Assembly: GCF_036884655.1 (NCBI RefSeq)
Contig: NC_088327.1
Coordinates: 11,554,501 to 11,618,500, forward strand
Source: Musa acuminata AAA Group
Taxonomy: Eukaryota > Streptophyta > Magnoliopsida > Zingiberales > Musaceae
Length of the DNA: 64,000 bases
Direction: 5' to 3'
The position numbers and the translations under genes are program-made. The notes below the pieces were generated by a model. It made no database searches and was not told where the DNA came from. It was given only the letters and a program-made list of their open reading frames with translations. Positions 22,161-33,800 of this stretch are shown piece after piece. Position 1 is the first letter of the stretch, and each line of letters opens with the position of its first letter.

Positions 22161-24532
22161 ATGTGTGGAGGAGCGATCATCTCCGACTTCATACCGCCGT
22201 CGGCGTCGCGGCGGGTGAAGGCGGAGCACCTGTGGCCGGGCGGGAAGAACAGGAGGGGGAAGCAGCGGAGGGTGGAGGTCGAGGATGACTTTGAGACGGA
22301 CTTTCAGGAGTTCAACGACGAGTCCGAGGAGGACGACTTCGATGACTTCGAGGAGGGCGAGATCAGCTTCAAGACCGTCCAACGGAGATCATCCTTCTCT
22401 CGAGGTAATTGAGGAAATTTGTGAAAAAAGTTGCGATTTTTACCAGAAATATCACTTTTATTCTATCTTCTTCTAATTGTATATCCTCTATTTTAACTAG
22501 ATCTCATCTATAATAGGTTTATGACTTGAGATTCTTTCTCTTAGAGTTGTGAAGAACGGAGTAATAATAAGTTAACAAAAATGAAGGTGGGTTTTGTCTT
22601 TTTCACACATGGTGTTACTTTTTTATCATCCGTCCTGCAATTTTTCGCCAATTTAAGACTAGTTCTTGCAGAGCTTTTCTTCGGCTTTTGTTCTGGAAGG
22701 ACAAAGGTTAGAAAATCGAAGTAGCAAATCGAATGATAATCTTTGAGATTTCTTATGTTACGGAATTGTGTAATTTCCATCGATTTGTTAGTGGATCTTT
22801 TCTTTACGGCCTTCTGTCGTTCAAAGGTACCCAAACTCTGGCAGTGGCTCAAACGATCTTTTCAGAATTTGTTTTTGTTAACAAGTGATCAAGAAACACG
22901 AGATTTTACTTTAAATCTTTTTGTAGGTGCTAATGATCCCGAGTTGATTATTATTTCAACTTTCGAGAAATTTAATTTTTCTTGAAAACAAGAAAGACGA
23001 TTTTTTTTCTTTCATTGTAGCATAACACGTTGTGAATATGGTTATCTTTTTTTGGGAGGTTATTGAAACTTTTATGTAAGAAGTGAAAAGCTGGGCTTTT
23101 TTCCATTCAGGTTTGAGAAAGATGGTGAAGCTTAGATCTTTGTTTCCTAGATTCTTGGTGATGTGAGCTTAATTCTAAAAATAGGAACCTTGTCCGAGTG
23201 CTAATGTTTTGTTTCATGAGAAAAATAAGTTTCTTATCTACTCTAGGCTAGTGCAACATTGTAACTTGTTGTATTTTTCTGATATCTGAGTGTTGGATAT
23301 AGGTGAGGTTTTGCAATCTTGTGTTAGAGAATCAAAATTCCTAGAATTTCACTAGCAGATGATCGGATCAAAGGGAACTACCTAGACAACTTATATTATG
23401 TTAGTTTTTACACATCGGATGAGGAGAGAAACAGGAAGAAATTATTGATTATGGATGGAGATGATCTAAACAATTATGGTTACTTTTCTTCACTAATCTG
23501 ATTAGCTTTTGAATGAGGAGTTTTGGTGCGGGGGAAGGCAGTGATTTAGTTGCTTCCAAGTAATATGGTTATGTTGTGTGTGTGTGTTGGGAGTGTAAAA
23601 ACTGCTGAAAATCTTGTTCTATTTGTACTGCAGAGGGTTCTGTCGCTCTAAAACCAGGAGACTATGATGGATCTGCGGTTGAGTCAACCAAAAGGAAGAG
23701 AAAGAATCAATTCCGTGGAATCCGCCAGCGCCCATGGGGCAAATGGGCAGCGGAAATCAGAGATCCTCACAAAGGAGTCCGTGTTTGGCTCGGGACATTT
23801 AACTCAGCTGAAGAGGCTGCAAGAGCTTATGATGCTGAAGCTCGACGCATCCGTGGCAAAAAGGCAAAGGTGAATTTCCCCACTACAGCAAAGTCTGGTG
23901 GCCAAAAGCGCATTCAGAAGCCTACTTCTCGAAAACCACCTATGCCAAATCTGTCTGAACAAAATGAATTCAAGCAGTACACCTATCTGAATGACCAGGA
24001 TTGTGATGTCTATTCTGCTATGGGCTTCTTGGAAGAGAAGGTGCTAACTAAACCTGACTATTGGAACCCCACTGCAACAAAAGAACTTTCTGCACCTTGT
24101 GAAGTTCTCAACTTCCCTTCTGATGAGGGAAGTAACTCTTTTGGCCATCCTGACTTTGTATGGGAATATGAGACAAAAACCCCAGAGATCATGCCAGTTC
24201 ATGTTCCTGCTGCTATCGAAGGCAATGTCACTGAATTGCTGGGACACGATAACCCTCAGACAAATTTGAAATACAATTGTGGAGTGGAAGTGTCAGCAGA
24301 AGAGAGCAATGCAGTTAAACTCCCTGATGACATATCTGCTTATGACTCGTACATGAAAATCCTGCAGTTTCCTTACCTTGAGGAGAGCTCCAATTTGTCA
24401 ATTGACTGCCTATTTGGTGGTGAACTGGCTCAGGATGATCTGAGTGCTGTGAACCTGTGGAGCTTCAATGATCTGCCCATGGAGGGCAGTGTTTACTTGG
24501 GGACTTCGGCCCTGGCTACTGGTTCTCTGTAA
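22161..24532 (+). CDS. Group VII ERF transcription factor, right copy, intact
   Basis: Exon 1 (22161-22404) and exon 2 (23634-24532) give 1143 nt, or 380 residues. The N-terminus [13 protein letters not shown] is the Cys2 N-degron signature of RAP2.12/RAP2.2-type ERFs, which in the family are stable only at low oxygen and activate fermentation and hypoxia genes. An acidic stretch follows (about 40-70), then KRKRK (about 101-105, likely nuclear localisation) and one AP2/ERF domain at about 107-164 with [25 protein letters not shown] and an intact RAYD element. The C-terminal 200 residues are acidic and contain short aromatic blocks ([13 protein letters not shown]), probably activation motifs. 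The 1.2-kb intron after the N-terminal exon is typical of the class. A further intron may lie in the 3' UTR (AAAAGTAAGC to CTTTCTCAG, about 24540-24655). The gene is convergent with the SYLF gene. Confidence 0.95.
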
Positions 24533-25264
24533 ATATGGATAAAAGTAAGCATTCCATGGATGACATTCTTTCTATTTAGCCATGTCATCTTTATGTATCT
24601 CCTTATTCAGAGGAGCAATTGGTTGTTTCACTTACATTCTTTTTACTTTCTCAGGTACCAATGTTGATGAAGGTTGATTATGGAGGGCCAGAATTGTTTA
24701 TGGGGTGTCATGAATCTGAACATGATTCCGTTTGCAGAATAATCTTTGGAAACAACATTTTATATCTGCCTTTTTAAGTGTTTTGGCTTTTAGCTTATGG
24801 ACTCACATTTACTATTATGCTGACGATTGGTGTATCTGTTGCAAGTTTTCTTGTTCTGTGACATGCTTTTGAACTTGGGGTAGATTTTCCCCTGCTTTAT
24901 TTACTTTCATCGTTGTCTCCTTGATGATTGATCGACTTGAATCTGGTCGCCGGTGGACATTGTGCCTATCATCTTCAGATCTTCTTTGCTTGATGTGGAC
25001 CGAAAACCAAACCCTGTGATGCGGTTAATATATCAGTTATACTTTTTTGTTGGATTCCTCTATGATGATCTCTGTCGCTTCTGGATACACGTCCTTTAAT
25101 GCAACTTGTTAACCTTTGTTTATGGATCAAATAGTATTTAATCAGATGCCTTTCAAAACCAGGGTGGGGAAGCAAAAATGGTGGGTGGCAAATCCTTGAT
25201 CGGTGGTTTTGTGGAATGTTTTCCGGTTGGCATTGTAAAAGATACAAGAGAGTGATGCTGCTGG

Positions 25265-26700
25265 ATTATATTGTTGCATTTTGATACTCATCTGGCACTT
25301 TCATGTGAGAGCAAAATAGAGACAATCAAGCAGTGTGGCTTCTTACATCTTAAAGCCGTGATCTGAAAGATTGGGAGGTAAAAGCTTGTTGAGAAGTCAT
25401 ACCTGTGGATCGAAGTGCCTCTTTCCTGTGACTCTTTCTTGTTTCCTTTTCGTCTTTGCAAGCTGCTTCAAACATTTACCCAGTACACCTCGTCTCATAT
25501 CTCAGCTGATTGGCTCATCAGGTTGAAGGTATCAAAGCAAGATGGAGATTTCTTGGTTCTACATGGTTTAATTTAATTGGAGGTGTGCTGAGCTGTGTGT
25601 GTGTGTGTGTATATATGTAGAGGGCAAGTTGTAATTATATACTGAAGAAAAAGGATGTACCAACAAACAACTGAACTATTGCTTTCTCTCTTGGGGTTTG
25701 ATGTTGCATCGCAACTGCTGCTTTTCTGGGAAGGGGGATCACAAGGTCATCAAAGACCGCAAAGCAAGCATGTGCAAGCTCTGTTATCTTATTGCTCTTC
25801 TTCACCTTCTTCTTCTTTCTTACCATTTCAACGCTGGTTTTTGCTGGAACATTTCTGAGTTGAATGCTTAAAATGAGGACTGAGACGAGTCGACTAATGA
25901 ATCCTTCCATCACAGGACAATTAAACGACTCGATCACTTGGATCACAGAAGAGTAATCTTATTGTGACATCACAATCCACCCTCTAAATCAGTCGAGCGA
26001 CTGCTATGGAAGGATAAATAATGTCGGCATTTTAAATGGAAACATCAGCCATCTTTCAAGAAACAAATGCTATCAAACAAAGATAATAATATGAACTTCA
26101 TTGTAAACAAGTTATTCCTTAACTGTATGACATTTGAGCCAACCGTCAAGATATATCTCAACAAATATATCGTAAATAGAATATATTAATCCTTTCCGGG
26201 CACCACATTAGTGAATGCCTCATACATGTAGGGTCCAGATGGGAACCAACTGGGACTCGATGTTCACCAGATGATGGCTTGACAGGTAGGAGATGGGTAG
26301 GTGCAATTACACATCATGGCCAGCACAATAATGCAATTATTTATGTATCATGTGTGCACACACATACGAGCAATGCATCATCTAAATTCGATGGCTACCG
26401 CATGCTGAGCAAGATGTCGATGATCTGATGAAGGAATCTAAAAAATCTGCAAGAAAACAGATCTAGGCATCTTTAAGTTAACTCCATTCTTAACCTGATC
26501 ATGAAACATCCAGGTTGGCACATTATGTACATTATGTAGCAAGCAGTATGTCCTTCGTATTGGCACAAAAAGTAAATACAGTTACATGATCAGAAAGAAA
26601 AGAGTAAGCATTTTTTTTATGCAACGTGCAATGTACTTTTATCCTGAAAGATCATACTGACCTTATCCCAATGAGCACAAATCACCGACCAAAGGAAAGC
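25265..26700. other. Segment present only in the right arm
   Basis: This 1.4-kb stretch between the ERF and SYLF 3' ends has no equivalent in the left arm. A 103-codon frame on the minus strand (25946-25635) has no recognisable family. No gene is called. Confidence 0.6.
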
Positions 26701-27044
26701 ACCCATTTCTGATCTTGAGCTTGTAAACAACTTTGGGGAATAAACATTCAAGACAAACCAGTTGCAATGTTTAGACTGTAAGCACCAATTTCTTCATCTT
26801 ACCTTTTTGGTCATTCATCATCTAAAGCTGAAACACATGAATCAGTTAAATGATTTGTCATTTATTTTGCTATATGTACACTACCTGACTGTACAATTTG
26901 CACACTTCTAATCTGTAGGCCACGGATATTACAGCAAGCATTTCTTTACAGCTTTTGGCTTTCGGTAGGCAGCCACCAAAGATTATATGATGACCAGGCG
27001 GCCAGGAGAGAACTGGATATGTACAAGGGATCCCTCGAGGAAGA

Positions 27045-30000
27045 CTAACTTGTAAGCTTTGAGTATAGCTCATCCAATGCCAAGTACAATGGCTCAGCAG
27101 CTTGTGGTCTCCCCACAGTACCAAAGAGAATGTCACCAGTGGTCAAGTAAGGATCACCATAAAAGCACAAGTTTGTATCCGTCCTGGTTGCTACATAGTT
27201 CCCCTCAAGTGATACCCCAACAAAAGCACCTGTCAATTACCAATTCCGATTATAATCTTTTGGCAACAATGGTTGACATAAAAATAAGTATTTTTATCAA
27301 ATGAGCATCGAAAAATGCACCACTATAGTTGCCGGTACTACATCTGCACAGAAAGAGAATATGATAATAACAACAACAAGCCATAATATCCCAACCCGGA
27401 AAGGGAACAAGAACAAAATAGGCATAACATGTGCAACAAAACTCCTTATCAGGTAGTGGTAAAAAAAAAAACCTTATCAGGTTGGACTTGAGCTGAGATG
27501 GATATCACACATCAACCGACAAATGCAACAAACTCTAGCTAGATGCAACTTATATTTAGTTACACAAAACAAACCTGCCGGTGTTTGATTCAGGTGGAGA
27601 AGAGGCAGTCATGTTCCTAACATGGTTTTCTTTAATATTTATCATCTGATAATGTCACCCCTTCAAATCTCTCGTCCGTCATTTACAATAATGCACATTA
27701 TGCCATTGTACATGTCTGAACCAGCTTAAAACACTTGTCTTATCAGCACAAACAATTTTATCTTATTCTCAGGCTGGTGCAACCTTTAACTCAAAAGTAA
27801 AGAGATATTGAAATTATGTGTAATACTACTCATCCATCTCATTATCATCATTGTGGCAGCTAAAGTATCTTTTTATATATATTGCTTCTGGATATCCAAG
27901 TTCTGACATGTAAATTATGGCCTCTTTTATGGATGTCTACCAAAGTTTTTCCTCACAGTGGCAATAATATCTTACAGGCATACAACACATCAGATTTATC
28001 TCCCCAATTTAACCATTCTTCTCTTGCTTTGTGAATGTTGAATTTTAAACAAATTCCATTATTGCTGATAAGTTCTCAAAAGTGCTCTAGAAGGAAACCT
28101 GTACTCAATCATTCTATTTGATCCTTCTGTAGCTCCAAAAGTCTATCCATTGCTTTAACCTAAGATTTAATTTTATGCTTCTCTCAGTAATTAAAATGTT
28201 GTCATCAGCTAATAGTGTCACTGTAAACTAATTACAAGTCAAGCTTGATAACTCAAAGCTCATGCCTGGTGCAAAACCATCATTGATGTATGTTCAGAAA
28301 TGAATAGAAAATCGTTCAGGAAGTTTGGTGTTTCTTAAAATATATCTACAAATTAACTAGTCATTTAGCTGGAAGCATGCATCTATATAGAATAAAAAAA
28401 AAAAAAACCTTTGCTGCAGCTGTATGTATAACACATGCCAGACCCTTTGTCGCCAGCTCGAAGATCTGCTTCAAACACTCTGCCAACTGGTCCTGCAGCA
28501 AAGCTCAAACCTGCACCAAGTGAAATATGCATGTTGCTGCTAAATGCCTTCACAGCTTTAGAGCCATGAAGCACAACTATAAAGTCCATGAGCTCGCCAC
28601 CAATCTGTGTAATATAAGGAAAAGGATCAAATAACAAGAATTATGTATGGACCTAAAGAAAGAGCTAAAGGCAGGCGACAAGAAATACATCGGCAAGATT
28701 TTAGCTTATGAAAAATGAAGAAATGCTTTCATAAACTAGAAGTACTAAGGTGTAGAACACAATTGTAAAGATTGATGCAATTGATTAGCCAAAAGCATGA
28801 TAGAATACCATTTCCTTAGATCTAAATGATCTGCAGCAAATCAAGAACTGCAAATTTTCTTTTAGCACAATGCCATTTAGCATGTAACTACATGAGGTAG
28901 TATAGTCAAAGTGATTAAACTCCAATGACAAATTCATTTGCAATGTAACGCATTGAAATGCAAGATTGTAATGTGTCCATGTTGATCATTCAAAGCATGG
29001 TTTAACCAGCAATACATAATGCCCACTTATGAAGTAACTATATGGGAAGACCACATTTAAGATGAATTATGGGACTCTAGTCTCATTTTATTATATGTTC
29101 TCTATGCAGCTTTTACATCAAGATGAATTTCTTACCAACCGGCCTCCAGAATTGGAATGGCATGCCCAAGCACAAGATTTTTTTATTTACAAGTATCATA
29201 TATATATATCAGTAAACTTGATATTTATATGCCTTCTAATTGTACAAATAAATAACAAAACATTAAACTGAGTACACCAGTGAAAAGGTACTAATCAAGA
29301 GACAAGCCACCAACATAAGGAGTTGGGGAAAGCTTCAAAGGAAATTGACAGTGGTTTCATTCAAGTTTTTCAATGTTGATAATACCAATATATACTGATT
29401 AGTTTGACCAAATAATAATATCAAAATAAATAGCATTTTTTCAAATAAATAGATAGCTTGATGACAATATATATATATGATACACTTTTTATTTTCTACT
29501 ATTTTATCCGATGATACTAGGTGGTACAGGTTGGTATACTTCCCAATATACCAATAGAATACTGAAGTGATGCCTTATTCTCAATCCCAACATAACATTA
29601 CTGTTTTATGTTTCCTCTCTCCTTTTGGTGTTATACACGAAGATGATTCACCTAAAGCACGGGTGGAGGACTGTTCTTTTGATGAGATTTTTGCACAAGA
29701 TGGAATATCTCCAGTTATTATAATTCATTACTGCAAAATTTATATTACTTTTCAGATACCTTCAGCATTTCCTATCTTTTCTACACCACTAATCTTTAAT
29801 CATAAGGCACATAATTATTCTGTTTTGTTTAAGTTCTTTTGTTTAATCTCAACTACTGTTGTTCCTCCTGAAATTTCCTAATTGATCATTGTTTATGAGT
29901 TGTGACAACATATCTCCAGACAAACTTAAACTGAGACAAATATGCTGATTCTTGGCATTTATAGTTGCTATGAAAATAGACAGTTACCAAATATTGCATG

Positions 30001-31224
30001 TTAGAACAGATGCAAAAGAGAAGATTGGCCATCTAACTATATGCATACCTGTGCTCCCCATCCTAAACCAATTGATAGAATGGCAGATGGTGCAGACCAT
30101 GATCCATCGATCCTTCGAGAAATTACAAGACCAGTACCAACCTTGTAAGTAAGAAGTGCACCAACTTTAACTACTGTTAGGATGGCAAGCCCTTTTGCTC
30201 TTTTAAGGACAGCCCAGGGAATCGATTTCTCAGGATCAAACCTATCAACCTGCACATTGGACAAGATGCTAATTAAATAGAAGGCACCTGATGTTCATAT
30301 TTTTAAAGAAGGTTCCTCAAATTTAAGTTAAAAGGAGATCCCTTAATTTGGAATAAAAAGCTCAAAAGCAGAAGTAGGAAATTGCACCTGGCAATAGCTC
30401 CTCAAGATATTCGTAGCCTTGTATATTTCATATTCCATGGACAAGCCCACAGGTAAATTTAACCATCCTCTCATGCATGTCCAGTCAGTAACATCATGTT
30501 TAGCTGACTGAACGCAATTGCTATTCGAGATAATCAATATTCTCTGCAATGGTTCAAGCCTGTCGTAGCAAGTATCACAGACTCTTTGGGGATTTCGCTC
30601 CCGAAATTTGACTGGTAACAAGCATCTTCGGGTTGTACAGTTTCTGCAGAAGATACGACCGCAAAACCGGCAGTGATGCCTACCATGAATAATGGCTGTG
30701 AATGGGGAATTGCATTGCATGCAGACTCTAGAATAACTATCTGGAAGCCACTCTGGAGGATCTGCTACAAGTACCTCTTTATGTGCATTACAGGCAATAG
30801 CTTCTACCTCAAAGGGTGGTGCACTTGGTACATAATAGACTGAAGGATGCAAAAAGCTATTTCCATTCAATTCAGAACTTAAAAATGATACATCTGAGGT
30901 GGAGTTTAGCTGTCGTGATTGAATAGAACCATTAACTCGGTTACGGCCCGTAAGAATTGCAACCAACCCGCTCAAAACATTCTTCAAGTTTACTTCAGGA
31001 TTAGCCCTGAGATGACTTGAATAACCAGGGTCTTGAGCTGGATCGTCCTGCTCAGGGAAGTCATGCTCTGGTGATGATTGATATAGATTATACGGTATTG
31101 ACACTTTTGGCACATAACTCTTGTGATGATCAACAAAGAAACCAACTTCCTCTCTATCATGATGACTAACTTTGTCTTCTTCAGAGAATGAGGTGTATGA
31201 AACTCTTTCTTCTGATGTCACCAT
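27045..31224 (-). CDS. FYVE zinc finger plus SYLF-domain protein, four coding exons
   Basis: Exons 31224-30388, 30249-30049, 28604-28409 and 27229-27045 sum to 1419 nt, or 472 residues. A FYVE domain lies at about residues 159-225. WLPD, GRHHCRFCG, the paired Cys ligands and PQRVCDTCY are all present; in FYVE proteins these bind phosphatidylinositol 3-phosphate on endosomes. A SYLF (DUF500) lipid-binding domain fills about 280-472, with AKGLAILTVVKVG, GWGAQIGGELMDF and ending DELYSKLTS. The architecture matches the plant RING/FYVE/PHD-type proteins of the At1g29800 class. The role is probably at endosomal membranes, by inference. I chose the ATG at 31224 because no ATG lies upstream in the exon's frame. 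A non-coding first exon ends near 32240. The long intron 28605-30048 contains the breakpoint of the inverted duplication at 29985. Confidence 0.93.
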
Positions 31225-32239
31225 GGATTCATTGAAGGTGAAACTTGTGAGGTAACAGAGCTTGTCCTGGAGCACAGCATGCTTTCAGATTTGAGGTCAA
31301 AATCAGGGTAAAAAACATTCCTTTAACAAACAGGATCACAACAATGAATCAAAACATTGCATTAGAATAACCATAACAAATGAATTAAAACATTGCATTA
31401 GAATAATCATAATCTTGCCCTAAAGTTATCTTGTTCAGCTATTAAAGTATAATGTTTCCAATAAATGTACTGAACAAAAATTAAAACGAAAAATTTTAAA
31501 AGAGCAAGAAAATACAGGTTCTGAGGGTGCAAACACTGTAACATGCTCAATTACTAGTAGCATCAGAAGTAATAGAACAAACTCAAAATCTTCCAAGTCC
31601 AATCCATTCTAATTTTCTGCACTTTGAAGTTCACAACAGTAACGCATGTTAAACATATCCCTTGAGAACAACAATACTAGTCGTACTATGTACCTTACTG
31701 CTTGGGAGCAATCTCAGGAGACTCCACAATACAGCCATAACACGAAATAATTTATCAGAATTTGTGCTAAATCGAAACTGGCCCAAGTCCAAAGTGCCGC
31801 TAGGTGTCATTTACCTTACCCGAGATCTAGCGAGCTTTTGACCTACCTAAACCTATTTCTTGGATGTTATACCTACGTAAGATAATTCCTTTCTCCAAAA
31901 CGGAAAAACGAAACATATCTAACAAAGATCAAAGTTTATTGCAATCACTAGCATATTATTCGATCGATATCTCGGTGAATCCTAGGTTCTTTAGATTATA
32001 ATACGAGCATTAAAGTTAGTATTCTTTGATAGACATGCCTTCACATCATCGACATCTACGAATAAACCAGAACGACCAGAAAAATAAACAGCAAACGAAA
32101 GTATTCTTTAGAATTCTTCAACACGAAGAAACGAACTTCACAAACCCTAGAAATTTAGTAGAGAAACACCACCAGAAAGAAGTGGAAAAGGATCAATCAG
32201 AGAGAAATGGGGTGGGAACGGGGATCGGTCGCGGCTCAC

Positions 32240-32420
32240 CAATGGAATGCCGGAAAGAAGGGATCACGGATTGATGCGGCGGTCTCGAGGAGGTCGAAGA
32301 GATGGTGGAGCGATCGGACAGAGCGGAGAAGGAGCGATTTCTTTCCTATCGTGTTTGTTTGGCGGGGAAGGCAAGAAAACGACGGGGAAGGCGAAGGGCG
32401 TCGAGAAGTTAGTGAAGCCG
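32240..32420 (-). other. Non-coding first exon of FYVE-SYLF gene
   Basis: This is a GC-rich, pyrimidine-rich stretch on the minus strand. It ends in a good donor (CATTG|GTGAGCC) near 32240, about 1 kb upstream of the start codon. The length and the transcription start are inferred. Confidence 0.55.
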
Positions 32421-32451
32421 TCACGGCATCACGTTAAAAATAGAGCTTGAT

Positions 32452-32501
32452 GTTGATGATGATGATGATGATGATTATTATTATTATTATTATTATTATT
32501 A
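32452..32501. repeat. (GAT)n-(TTA)n microsatellite
   Basis: A run of GAT repeats passes directly into TTA repeats just upstream of the FYVE-SYLF first exon. Confidence 0.9.
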
Positions 32502-32519
32502 GTAACGAATTTCCGAAAA

Positions 32520-33800
32520 TAAAAACTACTGATTTGGATTCTTCCTAAAAGAAATACATCCCATTTTAATTTATTTTGTTTGCAAAGTGTATTTTTCCTT
32601 TTAAAATTTTATGCCTAAAAAGGTGAAGAGTCTTTTTATTTCATATTTTTAATCATTTTCTTAACCATTTCGGTTTGGTTTAACAAATCGATTCGAATAA
32701 GAATTTATTAAAATAATAAACTTCAGAAATAAAATTTAAAGTTTAACATATATTATTAAATATTATAAAATAATTAAGAATCTATGACAATATAAATTTC
32801 AGATATTTATACTCCGAAAAATATTTCAGTAAATATTATAATATAATAAATAAACATAAATATTTCAACATATTAAATTGAGTTTTTACACTAATTATTT
32901 TTAATGGTCTACAATGAGAGTTTTATAATAATAAAGTTCTTTGAGTATTTTTTGAATAAAAAAATCAATAATGGAACAATTACACAATTTTCAAAAAAAT
33001 AATTAATAAAAACTTAATTAAATTAAATCTAAATTTACTGAGATTCTACAGATTGAGTATTTGTGATAATGAGAGACTCTATGGGAATATTTTTGGGAAA
33101 AAAATTAATATTTATGTAGTTAATAATATTGAAAATTTGAAAAGTCAGGACATTAGGTGGAAAGAAAATAAAAAATGAAGCGTTCTTGGGAAAAATAATA
33201 TTTTTCTCTATGAATTCACCCTAATAATAATATGGTAAAGTTCCTTTACTAAATCCCAATGCAAATTGGTATCCATTAAAACCTTATATGTGACAAAATT
33301 ATGTATATTTTTCTTGCAAAATTTGATATGTAACTATGCTAAAAACATTCAAAATATTACATATATGTGTAATATCTATGTCTTGTTAATTTTATGTTTT
33401 AATTAAGCATTAAAAGGTATTTATTTTTATTTTTGCTAAATTTATCCATAATTGTGATTAATAGTAGTGGGGACGCATTTGACTATCTTTGTGTGGGTTA
33501 TAGTTGCATTTTATAGGCTGAAATTTTTGAGAAAAATATAGTTTCATGTGCATGTGTGTGAAGTCAAATTTTGAATCCTAAGTTGACATTGTTCTTGAAT
33601 TCGTCACAGATCCAATGTCTATCTCTAATTGTTAAGCAAGACTTGGTGAGATAAAGAGTAATCAAGGAGTGTTATGGTAGATTAAGTCAAAGAGATATGT
33701 AGGTGATTTTATATAATGAATTCAAGTACGAGTTACTTAGCAAAACTATTAGGCAAAATCATCGATCATCATTAAATAGTGAAGGTGTATAGTGAATATT
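32520..33800. other. AT-rich intergenic region
   Basis: I see no gene or clear repeat here, only very AT-rich sequence. Confidence 0.5.

Larger units (their letters stand above)
21976..29985 (-). repeat. Right arm of large inverted duplication
   Basis: This is the 8.0-kb counterpart of 8326-14019. It contains the intact ERF gene, a 2.5-kb stretch between convergent gene ends, and the 3' two coding exons of the SYLF gene with part of their intron. The SYLF gene continues past 29985 without a break, so this arm is probably the ancestral locus and the left arm the derived copy. Confidence 0.92.

Noticed and set aside
29567..29881. Open frame with an exon-like stretch (EDDSPKARVEDCSFDEIF)
   Set aside because: It lies in a SYLF intron, has no family match known to me, and is broken by stops in the left-arm copy.
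30343..31275. GTG-started longer form of the FYVE-SYLF first coding exon
   Set aside because: The first 17 codons lack an ATG and lie next to a likely acceptor, so the ATG at 31224 is preferred.
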